NCBI GenBank assembly: GCA_964442285.1
Contig: CAYTZH010000014.1
Span: forward strand, 35,415-99,414
From: CAYTZH01 sp964442285
Lineage (GTDB): Bacteria; Myxococcota_A; UBA9160; JAFDET01
Length of the DNA stretch: 64,000 nucleotides
Reading direction: 5' to 3'
Made by a program: the position numbers and the translations under genes
Notes under the pieces: generated by a model
What the model was told of the DNA's origin: nothing
What the model saw: only the letters and a program-made list of their open reading frames with translations
The model's database searches: none
In this document: positions 6,395 through 14,930 of the stretch, one piece after another
Layout: each line of letters opens with the position of its first letter
Numbering within the stretch: the first letter of the stretch is position 1

Positions 6395-9013
6395 TCAGCC
6401 GGCGCCGGCCGGGCTGGCCGACTCGGCCTGCTGCGCCGGCTCCCCGGAGGCCTCGAGCGGGGGCTCGGTGAAGCCCAGCGCCACCGGCACCAGCACCAGC
6501 GTACACAGCAGGGTGACCGCCACGGCGATCATCAGCAGGAGGCCCATGCTCGCCGTGCCCCGGTGCTCCGAGAGCGCCAGGCTGCCGAACGAGGCCACCG
6601 TGGTGAGGCCGCTGAAGAGGACGGCGCGCGCCGTGGTGGTGTCGTAGATGCTCTCGAAGCCCGCGCGGCGCCGCAGCCGTCGCAGGGCCAGGTGGATCCC
6701 GCTGTCCACGCCGAGCCCGATCAGCAGCGGCAGCACGATCACGTTGGCGTAGTTGTAGGGCAGGCCCAGCAGCACCCCCGCGGCCGAGGTGAGCACCCCC
6801 GCCACGACGAGGGGCGCCAGGATCACGCCCACCAGGGAGGCCTTGCGCAGGGTGATCCACAGCACGGCCGTCACGATCACCAGCGCCGTGATCGATGCCT
6901 GGAGCATGGAACGCGAGACCACGTCGCCGGCCTTCAGGACCGAGCGCGCCGGACCGGCCGGGTTGGCGTCGACCGTCTCGACGGCTTCGATGAAGCGACG
7001 GCGCGCGTCGAGATCCAGGAGATCCAGCGAGGACACGATCTCCACCCGGTAGCGGCCAGCGTCGGAGAGGTAGCGGGAGCGCAGCGGGGCCGGCAGGTCC
7101 TCCACCGAGACCCAGTCGGGCCGGAGCTGGCGGCGCATGCGATCGAGCTGGAACGGCCAGAACCGGTAGAGGTCGGCCTCCACCGCGCCGGCCAGGGCCG
7201 GATTCGACGCCCGCGCGCGGCGGTAGTCGGCAAGCGCCGCGCGCAGCTCCACGCGCGCCGGCGTGGAGGCGGCGGCCAGGGCCTCCTCGAGCTTCACCGC
7301 CCCGTCGCCGGGGAGGCCCTTGCGCGGGTGCCCGGTGGCCAGGGCGGCCGCCAGCCCGGCGGTGCTCAGGTCGACCATCTCGAGGGTGATCTCCTGGTCC
7401 TCGCCCGGGAGGAAGTCGGAGAGCACGAGCGCGCGCTTCACCTCGGGCAGCGCCTCCAGGCGTCCGGCCACGGCCTCGGCCTCCTCCATGGAGTCGCGGA
7501 TCAGGTGCAGCCGGTAGGGCGCGGTGCGCTGCTGGTCGAACAGGGCGTTGAAGGTCTGGACCGAGGGGCTCTCGGGATTCCGCAGTGCCATGGGATCCGC
7601 GTCGAAGCGGACCTGCGGGAGCAGCGGGAGACACAGCAGGGCGGTGGCGACGAGCCCCACCGCCAGCAGCGCGCGCAGCGGACGCCGACCAGCGCGCCGC
7701 GCCGCGAGCACCGAGCGCAGCGGATTCGGCTGGGGCGCCCCCACCAGCGCCATGAAGGCCGGCACGACCGTCGTGGCCATCGCGAAGGCCACGATCACGC
7801 CCACGCCGGAGATGATGCCGAGCTGGGCCATGCCCGCGAAGCGGGTGGGAATGAAGGCGAAGAAGGCCAGGGAGGTCGTCGTCGCGGCCAGCACCAGGGG
7901 AGCGCCGATCTCGTGCATGGCCAGCGCCAGGCCCCGACGCAGCGGAAGCCCCTGGTCCTGGCACTCCCGCAGGTGCAGTCCCAGGTGGATGACGAAGTCG
8001 ATCCCCAGTCCCACCAGCAGCACCACGAAGGCCACCGACACCAGGTTCAGGGGCCCGACCAGCACGACGCTCAGGCCCGCCGTGACGACCAGGCTGAGCA
8101 CCAGCACCAGCAACGAGACGCCCACCATCGGGAACGAGCGGAAGGCCACGACCAGGAGCACGGAGACGACGACCAGCGAGACGGCGAACGAGAGCCCGAT
8201 GCCCCGGGAGACGCTCTGCAGCTCCTCGAAGCGCAGCACGGGCATCCCGGTGACGCCCACCTCGACGTCGAAGGTGCCGTCGGCGCGGGCCTCCGCGATC
8301 GCGGCGCGGATCGACACCAGCGCGGCCTTGGCGGGCTGGATGGCGTCGAAGTCGAATTCGGGCGCCACGGTGATGAGGCGTCGGGCCGGCCCCTCCCCGG
8401 GTTCCGTGAACAGCGCCTGCCACGAGAAGGCCTGGGGTGTGCCGTCCATCCGGCCCCGGAGCGTCGTCGCGGTCTGCAGCAGGGCGCGGTCGAGCACGGG
8501 ATCGTCGACGCCCACCCGGTCGGCGATCTTGACGCTGCGGGCCAGGCTCGAGAGGTAGGTATCGAGGCTCGGATCCGCCACCAGGTCGCCTAGCAGCGGC
8601 GCCGCCTTGTTCAGGCGGTCCAGCCGGTCGTTCAGGTCCTGCTCGGAGAGGAACAAGAGCCCGTTCTCGACGAAGAACGGATCGACCGCCGGCGCGAAGA
8701 CGTCCCGGATCGCCTCGGCGCCCTGGAGCCGCTCCACCAGTGCAGCCGAGTAGGCGTCCGCCTCGTCGAGGGTGGCGGCCTCGACGACGACGAGGATGGC
8801 GTTCTTGAGGTTCGGGAACTCGCGGTCGAAGCGCTGCTCGGCCTGCCGGAACGGCTCGTCGTTGGAGATCATCTCCCGGGTGTCGGTGTTGACCGAGAGG
8901 CCCCCGGCCGCCACGGCCGCACACACGGCACCGCTGGCGATGACCCCGGCCAGGACCGTGCGCGGACGCCGCCGCACGAGCTCGACCCAGCGCCAGAGCA
9001 GGCGCTCCAGCAT
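6395..9013 (-). CDS. hpnN: HpnN-like RND/MMPL family transporter
   Basis: 872 aa from ATG 9013; GTG starts at 9034 and 9076 would lengthen it slightly. The N-terminus LLWRWVELVRRRPRTVL is followed by a TM helix, then the periplasmic region LSVNTDTREMISNDEPFRQAEQRFDREFPNLKNAILVVVEA. This matches HpnN, the hopanoid-associated RND protein, as do FFVENGLLFLSEQDLNDRLDRL and ADPSLDTYLSSLA. Two MMPL-type sets of TM helices follow (about 250-430 and 690-850), with GLGIDFVIHLGLHLRE and GLGVDSGIHLALRR as the repeated functional core. HpnN shuttles hopanoids to the outer membrane. No squalene-hopene cyclase or other hpn gene is present in this window, so substrate remains inferred. Confidence 0.82.
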   Translation of the reverse strand: MLERLLWRWVELVRRRPRTVLAGVIASGAVCAAVAAGGLSVNTDTREMISNDEPFRQAEQRFDREFPNLKNAILVVVEAATLDEADAYSAALVERLQGAEAIRDVFAPAVDPFFVENGLLFLSEQDLNDRLDRLNKAAPLLGDLVADPSLDTYLSSLARSVKIADRVGVDDPVLDRALLQTATTLRGRMDGTPQAFSWQALFTEPGEGPARRLITVAPEFDFDAIQPAKAALVSIRAAIAEARADGTFDVEVGVTGMPVLRFEELQSVSRGIGLSFAVSLVVVSVLLVVAFRSFPMVGVSLLVLVLSLVVTAGLSVVLVGPLNLVSVAFVVLLVGLGIDFVIHLGLHLRECQDQGLPLRRGLALAMHEIGAPLVLAATTTSLAFFAFIPTRFAGMAQLGIISGVGVIVAFAMATTVVPAFMALVGAPQPNPLRSVLAARRAGRRPLRALLAVGLVATALLCLPLLPQVRFDADPMALRNPESPSVQTFNALFDQQRTAPYRLHLIRDSMEEAEAVAGRLEALPEVKRALVLSDFLPGEDQEITLEMVDLSTAGLAAALATGHPRKGLPGDGAVKLEEALAAASTPARVELRAALADYRRARASNPALAGAVEADLYRFWPFQLDRMRRQLRPDWVSVEDLPAPLRSRYLSDAGRYRVEIVSSLDLLDLDARRRFIEAVETVDANPAGPARSVLKAGDVVSRSMLQASITALVIVTAVLWITLRKASLVGVILAPLVVAGVLTSAAGVLLGLPYNYANVIVLPLLIGLGVDSGIHLALRRLRRRAGFESIYDTTTARAVLFSGLTTVASFGSLALSEHRGTASMGLLLMIAVAVTLLCTLVLVPVALGFTEPPLEASGEPAQQAESASPAGAG

Positions 9014-9247
9014 CCTCAACCGGGTTTCGGTCACGCCCCCCCCCGAAGCGACAGCGAACGCTGCCCGCCCTTTCACCTAGTCCAAAACGGGCCTTTCCGC
9101 ACGGCTCTGGGATGTCGCGCCTGGGCCGGGAGTGACACGGAGCCGCCCGCCCGAGCCACCGCCGGGCCTCCGCGTCCCGAAAAACCCTCGGGGCGGTCCT
9201 CCACCTGGGGCCTCAAACACCCGGACCGGAACGGCTTTTCCGCTCGA

Positions 9248-10492
9248 TCAGGCTTGGCGGCCGGCCTGCTTGCGCTCGTACAGGGCCTTGCGGAGGTTCG
9301 GACTCGTCACCCCTTCGGGGATCTCCTCCAGGGGCCTGGCGATCTCGGCCGGCATCACGCCCGCCTTCGCCGCATGCCCGCGCAGCTTCTCGAGATCGAA
9401 CCGGTAGAGCCGGGCCGCGTTCTCCCCGAGCATCATCCGGACCTCCGCCTCCGGGAGGTCGCAGAAGGCGAGCTGCATGGCCTGCCGCGAATAGGGGAAA
9501 CAGCCCTCGTAGTGGGGGTAGTCGCTGCCCCAGAGGATCCGCTCGATCCCGACCTCGTGGCGGCCGTCGATCTCCCGCTTGCCCGGGAAGCTCGCGCCGA
9601 AGTAGCAGTTGCGCTTGGCGTAGAAGCTGGGCGGCTGCTTCAGGCTGTCGACCTGGGAGTAGTCCATCTCGCCCATCATGCCGGCCTGGATCCCCATGTG
9701 GATGCCGTCCATCCGCTCGAGCAGCGCCGGGACCCAGGCGCAGCCCGCCTCGGTGAGGATGAACTCGAGGTCGGGGAAGCGCTCGAACACGCCGCCCCAG
9801 ATGAGCTGCGTGAAGCCGCGCTGGGAGAAGAACGGCACCTCCATGATCCAGAAGGGATGGGCGGCCGGGTACGGCCCGTAGTCGGGGGAGCCCGCCCCGG
9901 AGTGGGTGTTCATCACCAGGTCGCAGTCCTGGATGACGGCCCACAGGCGGTCGTACTCGGGTGCGTAGAGCGGCTTGAGGTGCTTCATGTCGTCGGGCGG
10001 GATGGGCAGGAGCACGCCGCCCCGGAGTCCCGCCTCGGCGATCCACTTCACGTCCTCGATGGCGTCGTCGATGTCGTTGAGGTGGATGAGCCCGATGCCC
10101 GCGCGCCGCTCCGGTGCCTCGTCGCACCAGTCCTTGAGCCAGCGGTTGTGGGCGCGGATGCCCGCCAGCCAGTGCTCGTAGTCCTTGGGCTCCGGCGGTC
10201 GGGAGACGTGGAAGGCCTTCGGATAGAACGGGGGCACCGTGTTCGGGAAGACCACCTCGCCCACGATGCCGTCGGCCTCGAGGTCGCCGAAGCGGACCGC
10301 GTTGTCCCAGTTCTTGGTCTTCTTGCCCCCGATGTGTTTCTTCGACGGGTTCCGGTACTGCCCGCGCCAGTCGTCGAAGTCCGGCCGGTACTTCGGGTCG
10401 AGGTAGTCTTTGTAGGCGTCGATGGCCGCGCCGGCGTGGGTGTCGGCCGTGATGACCACGTAGGGCTCGTCGCTGTAGGTCTCCGCGCTCAT
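9248..10492 (-). CDS. Amidohydrolase_2 family metal-dependent hydrolase
   Basis: 414 aa from ATG 10492, preceded by GGAGGAG. Family signs of PF04909 (TIM-barrel hydrolases and decarboxylases): ITADTHAG at the N-terminus in place of the usual D-x-H-x-H, the metal/proton-relay His in VMNTHSGAG, and the terminal W-G-S-D-Y-P-H. Further conserved pieces are FPNTVPPFYP, GGVLLPIPPDDM and FILTEAGCAWVP. Such proteins are common in lineages with many CoA-dependent degradation genes, often next to acyl-CoA or monooxygenase genes; the substrate cannot be read from sequence. A palindrome at 10522-10541 lies in its promoter region and resembles the one upstream of the enoyl-CoA hydratase. Confidence 0.85.
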   Translation of the reverse strand: MSAETYSDEPYVVITADTHAGAAIDAYKDYLDPKYRPDFDDWRGQYRNPSKKHIGGKKTKNWDNAVRFGDLEADGIVGEVVFPNTVPPFYPKAFHVSRPPEPKDYEHWLAGIRAHNRWLKDWCDEAPERRAGIGLIHLNDIDDAIEDVKWIAEAGLRGGVLLPIPPDDMKHLKPLYAPEYDRLWAVIQDCDLVMNTHSGAGSPDYGPYPAAHPFWIMEVPFFSQRGFTQLIWGGVFERFPDLEFILTEAGCAWVPALLERMDGIHMGIQAGMMGEMDYSQVDSLKQPPSFYAKRNCYFGASFPGKREIDGRHEVGIERILWGSDYPHYEGCFPYSRQAMQLAFCDLPEAEVRMMLGENAARLYRFDLEKLRGHAAKAGVMPAEIARPLEEIPEGVTSPNLRKALYERKQAGRQA

Positions 10493-10521
10493 GGGCTCCT
10501 CCGATCTCGCGTCGGCCCCCA

Positions 10522-10541
10522 AAGTAGAACGCATTCTACTT
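10522..10541. promoter_or_regulatory. Palindromic operator-like site, AAGTAGAA-CGCA-TTCTACTT
   Basis: Perfect 8-bp arms (10522-10529 and 10534-10541) around a 4-nt spacer, 30 bp upstream of the hydrolase start in the divergent region shared with the 5'-nucleotidase. The core TAGAAC-GC-ATTCTA is close to the TnnAACnnGTTnnA pattern bound by KstR-like TetR repressors of lipid and CoA catabolism. The region 10493-10728 holds both divergent promoters and shows no other gene. Regulator identity is inference; no TetR gene lies in the window. Confidence 0.55.
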
Positions 10542-10728
10542 CGGCGCCGCCAGGGTCCCGGGCTCGTGGGCCCCAAGGGGAGCTGACGCCCAGCCGACCC
10601 CTTCTTCTCGAACGCGACGAGTCTCGAAGGCTCGTGGGCAGAACGTCACGGAAGCGTCGACGCCCCGCGCTCGATCCTTGCGCAGAATCCGCCCGCAACC
10701 CTTCGACCCAACCCAAGGAGAAACGACT

Positions 10729-12609
10729 GTGGCAAAGATCGGGCTCTCCCTCGTTCCGAGCACGGCCTCCCGCGCGGCGGCCTGCCTGATGCTCGGCGCG
10801 CTGATGGCCGCGCCGCCGGTCGCCGGCGCCGACGGCGACGACGACTTCCTGCGCCTCACCATCCTGCACAACAACGACATCGAGTCGGCGCTGGTCCCCA
10901 CCGAGATCGACGGCAAGAGTTTCGGGGGCGCCGGCCTCTTCACGACCTACGTGCGCTTCGAGAAGCTGATCGCCCGCATCCTCACCGACGGCTCGCTCCT
11001 GCTGAGCTCGGGCGACAACTTCATCCCCAGCCCGGCGCTCGACGCCTCCATCGACCAGGGACAGATCCCCCTGTTCGACTCGATCTTCCTCGACGCCGTG
11101 GGCTACGACGCCCTGGCCCTCGGCAACCACGAGTTCGACCTCGGGACCGACGTGCTGGCCGACTTCATCGGCAACGGCTTCGGCACGGCGAACCCGGCCC
11201 CGCCCTTCCTCTCGGCGAACCTCGACTTCCAGAACGTGCCCCCGCTCCAGGCGCTCGCCAACGCCGGGCGGATCGCCGCCTCGACGGTGGTGACGGTCAA
11301 GGGCCAGAAGGTGGGCATCGTGGGCGCCACCACGGAGACGATCGCCACCATCAGCTCGCCGGGCGACACGATCATCAACGCGGTGCAGCCGGCGGTGCAG
11401 GCCGAGATCGACGCTCTGGAGGCCTCGGGCGTGAAGATCATCGTCCTGATCAGCCATCTCCAGGACGTGAACTCCGACCTCGCCCTCCTCGCCCAGCTGG
11501 ACGGGGTGGACGTGGCCATCGCCGGCGGCGGCGACGAGCTGCTGGCGAACCCGGGTGACAGGCTCTTCCCGGGCGACGTGCCGGCCTTCCCCTACCCGAT
11601 CCTCGGCACCCGCGCGGACGGCACCCAGGTGCCGGTGGTGACCACCTCGGGCAACCTCCGCTACCTGGGCCGCCTGGTGGTCTGGTTCGACGACGGCGAG
11701 CTCGTCTTCGTAAGCCCGCGCTCGGGCCCGGTGCTGATCCGGGAGCGGCGCTTCCTGAAGGCCGATCCGACCGTGGTCGCCAACGTCGAGGAGCCGGTGG
11801 CGGCCTTCATCGCCACCCTGGGCGAGATCATCGGCACCACCGAGGTGGCCCTCGACGGCCGCCGCGCCGACGACGGCCGGTTCGGCGGCTCGCCGATCCG
11901 CTCCCAGGAGACCGCTCTGGGCAGCCTGCTGGCCGACGCCCTCAAGGCCGACGCCGAGGCCGCCCTGGGCGAGAGCGGGTTCGTGGCGCTCCAGAACGGC
12001 GGCGGCATCCGCAACAACGACAACCCGGCCACGGCGATCATCGGGCCCGGGACCATCACGGCGGCCGACACGGGCGCGATCGCGCCCTTCGGCAACGCCG
12101 TGGTGGTGGTCACCCTCACCCACCAGCAGCTGGTGGACCTGGTCGAGTACGGCATCGACGAGGGTCGGGGCGGAGGCCGCTACCCCCACGTGGCCGGCAT
12201 GCGCGTGGAGTACGACGACGCCCTGGCCAGCAACGGCGCCGACGACCCGCTCGTGATCCGGGACCTCACCCTGGACGACGGCACCCAGGTGGTGGTCGGC
12301 GGCTCGCTCCCCACGCCGGGCGCGACGGTCAAGATGGCCACCATCAACTTCCTGGCCGACGAGCGCACCGACAGCGGTCTGGGCGGGGACGGCTATCCGT
12401 TCCCGAACATGACCGCCGGTGACATGGTGGACGATGCCTGCGGCACGCCCACCCGGCCGGACTGCGTGGTGGTGGGCACCGACTACAAGGTGGCGCTGGA
12501 GAACTTCATCCGCGCCCAGCCCAACGCCAACGTCAGTCTGGTGGACTACCCGGAGGTCCCGCGGCCGCAGCCGCTCGGGACCGGCGACCGCATGGTCCCG
12601 GTGCCCTAG
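10729..12609 (+). CDS. Secreted bifunctional 5'-nucleotidase/2',3'-cyclic phosphodiesterase family protein (UshA-like)
   Basis: 626 aa from GTG 10729, which has AAGGAG at 10715-10720. A Sec signal peptide (ASRAAACLMLGALMAAPPVAGADG) precedes the calcineurin-like metallophosphatase domain: LTILHNNDIES (the LHTNDxH variant), SSGDNF, DALALGNHEFDLG and ISHLQDV. The C-terminal 5'-nucleotidase domain starts near residue 380 and includes LLADALKAD, ALQNGGGIRNN and AIAPFGNAVVVVTLTHQQLVDLVEYG. UshA-type enzymes hydrolyse nucleotides and UDP-sugars in the periplasm to recover nucleosides and phosphate. Length fits the family. In the first motif Asn replaces the usual Thr and Glu-Ser the usual His-Gly, which could alter metal binding. 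A strong terminator follows. Confidence 0.88.
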   Translation: MAKIGLSLVPSTASRAAACLMLGALMAAPPVAGADGDDDFLRLTILHNNDIESALVPTEIDGKSFGGAGLFTTYVRFEKLIARILTDGSLLLSSGDNFIPSPALDASIDQGQIPLFDSIFLDAVGYDALALGNHEFDLGTDVLADFIGNGFGTANPAPPFLSANLDFQNVPPLQALANAGRIAASTVVTVKGQKVGIVGATTETIATISSPGDTIINAVQPAVQAEIDALEASGVKIIVLISHLQDVNSDLALLAQLDGVDVAIAGGGDELLANPGDRLFPGDVPAFPYPILGTRADGTQVPVVTTSGNLRYLGRLVVWFDDGELVFVSPRSGPVLIRERRFLKADPTVVANVEEPVAAFIATLGEIIGTTEVALDGRRADDGRFGGSPIRSQETALGSLLADALKADAEAALGESGFVALQNGGGIRNNDNPATAIIGPGTITAADTGAIAPFGNAVVVVTLTHQQLVDLVEYGIDEGRGGGRYPHVAGMRVEYDDALASNGADDPLVIRDLTLDDGTQVVVGGSLPTPGATVKMATINFLADERTDSGLGGDGYPFPNMTAGDMVDDACGTPTRPDCVVVGTDYKVALENFIRAQPNANVSLVDYPEVPRPQPLGTGDRMVPVP

Positions 12610-12630
12610 GCACTCCGGCGATCCGTCCCG

Positions 12631-12663
12631 GGCGGCCCCGGTCCTTCCCGGACCGGGGCCGCC
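12631..12663 (+). terminator. Strong hairpin terminator after the 5'-nucleotidase
   Basis: A perfect 14-bp stem (12631-12644 with 12650-12663) closed by loop TTCCC, 22 bp after the stop at 12609. No T-run follows. A second GC-rich hairpin (12673-12690) comes directly after. The rest of 12610-12870 holds no gene; it should carry the promoter of the decarboxylase-like operon, for which TTGACC near 12722 is a weak -35 candidate. Confidence 0.7.
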
Positions 12664-12870
12664 CCACGTTCGGGGGGCGGAGCCGCCCCCGGCGGGACCC
12701 GGACGAGTCCAGGGCCGCTTTCTTGACCGTTTCGCAACGGAATCCACACACACCGGTGGTACCTACCGGCCAGCGACGTCCTCCACGAAATCGCTTCGAG
12801 TGCCCCCCGAACCCACTTCGGCCCACCGGCAGCGGCCCCGCGACCGCGGACCGGGGATCCGAGGCGAGAC

Positions 12871-13899
12871 GTGCAGCACCAGTACGTGGAACGCGACGGC
12901 CGGAACCTCGTCACCGAAGAGCTCTTCGGGGACTGGGCCGTCGGCTTCCTGTACTCCACCCTGCGCGAGCGCGCGGACTTCCTCTTCCGCACCCTCACCT
13001 CGGCACGCGCCTCCCGGGCCCTCGCCTTCTTCAACTACGACTGGAGCTTCACCGCCAGACTGCTCGGAAACCGGCGCTTTCTCGAGCGCTGCGGCGTGGC
13101 GCTCGAGGAGTGCCTCGACCCGCCGGAGACATTCACCACCCCGCGCTCGGTGTTCGAGCGACGCATCCGCTTCTGGGACTGCCGTCCCATGCCGGAGGAC
13201 CCGCGCTGGGCGGTCTCGCCGGCGGACGCCCGAGCGGTGGTCGGGGGCCTGCAGGCCGGCTCGCCCCTGCATCTCAAGGGCAAGTTCTTCGAGTACGACG
13301 AGCTGCTGGGCCCGGAGAAGGGACGCTGGCTCGACACCTTCCGCGACGGCGACGCCGCCATCTTCCGGCTCACGCCCGACCGCTACCACTACAGCCACAG
13401 CCCGGTCTCCGGCCGGGTGCTCGACTTCTACGCGCTCGACGGCGCCCACCATGCCTGCAGCCCTCGGGCCGTGGTCGAGGTGGTGACGCCGCACTCGAAG
13501 AACCGCCGCGTGGTCACCGTGATCGACAGCGACGTTCCGGGCGGCACGGGCGTCGGGGTCGTCGCCATGATCGAGGTGGTGGCGCTGATGGTGGGTGAGG
13601 TGGTGCAGTGCGCGAGCACGCACCGCTACGACGACCCGCGACCCATCGCGCCCGGCCACTTCCTCGAGCGCGGGCAGCCCAAGAGCCTCTTCCGTCCCGG
13701 CAGCAGCACCGACGTGGTGCTGTTCCAGCGAGGCCGCGTGCGCTTTGCCGACGACCTGGTGGCCAACCGGGCCCGGGACGACGCCGAGAGCCTCTTCTCC
13801 CGCGCCTTCCGGCAGCCGCTGGTGGAGACCGATGTCCGCGTGCGATCGCCCCTGGCGGTGCGCCGCGATCTGGAGGAGTTCCCGAGATGCTCGACCTGA
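12871..13899 (+). CDS. Phosphatidylserine decarboxylase-like protein
   Basis: 342 aa, GTG start. PSD family features: PLHLKGKFFEYDELLG (compare the IKG...LLG block), AIFRLTPDRYHYSHSPVSGRVLDFY (compare RLxPxDYHRxHxPvdG), and near the C-terminus R-P-G277-S278-S279-T followed by DVVLFQRGRV. In PSD enzymes a Gly-Ser bond in a GST motif self-cleaves to make the pyruvoyl cofactor; here the motif is GSS, which should allow the same chemistry. The product would decarboxylate phosphatidylserine or a related lipid at the inner membrane. It overlaps the Lgt-like gene by 13 bp, so both are probably co-translated. Sequence is divergent from standard Psd, so the substrate is uncertain. Confidence 0.75.
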   Translation: MQHQYVERDGRNLVTEELFGDWAVGFLYSTLRERADFLFRTLTSARASRALAFFNYDWSFTARLLGNRRFLERCGVALEECLDPPETFTTPRSVFERRIRFWDCRPMPEDPRWAVSPADARAVVGGLQAGSPLHLKGKFFEYDELLGPEKGRWLDTFRDGDAAIFRLTPDRYHYSHSPVSGRVLDFYALDGAHHACSPRAVVEVVTPHSKNRRVVTVIDSDVPGGTGVGVVAMIEVVALMVGEVVQCASTHRYDDPRPIAPGHFLERGQPKSLFRPGSSTDVVLFQRGRVRFADDLVANRARDDAESLFSRAFRQPLVETDVRVRSPLAVRRDLEEFPRCST

Positions 13900-14930
13900 T
13901 CTTCGTGCTGACGCTGGCCCTGGTGCTGGCGAGCGCCCTGGGCTGGGGCGTCGCGCGCCTGCACCACGAGCACTGGCAGATCATGGCCACGATCCCCCGC
14001 GCCAAGGCCGAGGACGGCTCCTGGCGGGGCGCCAACATCACCTGGTACGGGGCCATCACGGCCAGCGCCTGCCTGCTGGGCGCCGCGCTCTTCCTCCTGC
14101 TCACCGCCGCCCTGGGCGTCCCCCTCGGACACACCGCGGCCCTGCTCGCCGGCATCGCGCTCTTCTGCCTGCCGGCGGCGAAGTTCCTCGCCCAGTACAT
14201 CGAAGGCGTGCCCAACGCCTTCTCCGTGGCGGCCGCCACCTCGGTCGGGGTGCTCGTGGCGCCGCTGGCGATGCTCGTGCTCAACCTCATCTGGCACGAG
14301 ACGCCCCTCCCTCTGCTGGGCACCCTGGCCGCCCTCTCGGTCGCCTACGTCTACGGGGAGGCCCTGGGCCGCCTGGCGTGCATCAGCTTCGGCTGCTGCT
14401 GGGGCAAGCCCGTGAGCGCGCTGGGGCCCCTCGAGCGGCGGCTCTTCGGTCGCTTCGCCATGACCTTCCACGGCAGCTGCAAGAAGATCGCCTACGTGTC
14501 CGGGCTGGAGGGCATCGCCGTGGTGCCGATCCAGGCCATCACGTCGGTCGTCTACCTCGCCCTGGGCTCGGCCGCGATGCTCTCCCTCCTGCGCGGCCAC
14601 CCGGGCGTGGCCCTGTTCGTCGGGCTCGGGCTCTCGCAGCTCTGGAGGGCGTACTCGGAGACCCTGCGCGCCGACGACCGCTCCGGCCGCCGCTTCACGC
14701 CCTACCAGCTGCTGGCGCTCGGCATGGCGGGCTTCGCAGCGCTGCTGGCGTTGCTGCTCCCGGCCGCGCCCTCGGTCGCCGTCCGGCTCGAAGAGGGGCT
14801 GCGCACCCTGTGGCAGCCTGGCGTCATCCTGACACTCCAGATCGCGTGGTTCGGCGTGTTCCTGTATACGGGTTGGAGTGGGGTCACGGGAAGCAGCCTG
14901 TCCTTCCACGTCCGCCGGGACCGCGTCTAG
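13887..14930 (+). CDS. Lgt-like (prolipoprotein diacylglyceryl transferase family) membrane protein
   Basis: 347 aa, ATG 13887 with GGAGGAG just upstream inside the previous gene. About seven to eight hydrophobic helices. The diagnostic stretch Y-G-E-A-L-G-R-L-A-C-I-S-F-G-C-C-W-G-K-P (around 155-174) is the non-canonical form of the Lgt core, with a Cys pair instead of the GRxGNFxNxE motif of the housekeeping enzyme. Lgt moves diacylglycerol from phosphatidylglycerol onto lipoprotein cysteines. This paralogue, overlapping a phosphatidylserine-decarboxylase-like gene, more probably acts on another phospholipid or acceptor; that is inferred from context only. Confidence 0.7.
   Translation: MLDLIFVLTLALVLASALGWGVARLHHEHWQIMATIPRAKAEDGSWRGANITWYGAITASACLLGAALFLLLTAALGVPLGHTAALLAGIALFCLPAAKFLAQYIEGVPNAFSVAAATSVGVLVAPLAMLVLNLIWHETPLPLLGTLAALSVAYVYGEALGRLACISFGCCWGKPVSALGPLERRLFGRFAMTFHGSCKKIAYVSGLEGIAVVPIQAITSVVYLALGSAAMLSLLRGHPGVALFVGLGLSQLWRAYSETLRADDRSGRRFTPYQLLALGMAGFAALLALLLPAAPSVAVRLEEGLRTLWQPGVILTLQIAWFGVFLYTGWSGVTGSSLSFHVRRDRV

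Noticed and set aside
4266..8924. Open frame of 1552 codons on the minus strand across the sulfatase-fold and HpnN-like genes
   Set aside because: Composition is Arg/Gly/Ala-rich shadow sequence, and both overlapped frames show clear protein families with correct motifs.
12673..12690. Second hairpin as independent terminator
   Set aside because: Loop would be only 2-6 nt and it directly follows a much stronger hairpin; it is treated as part of the same terminator region.
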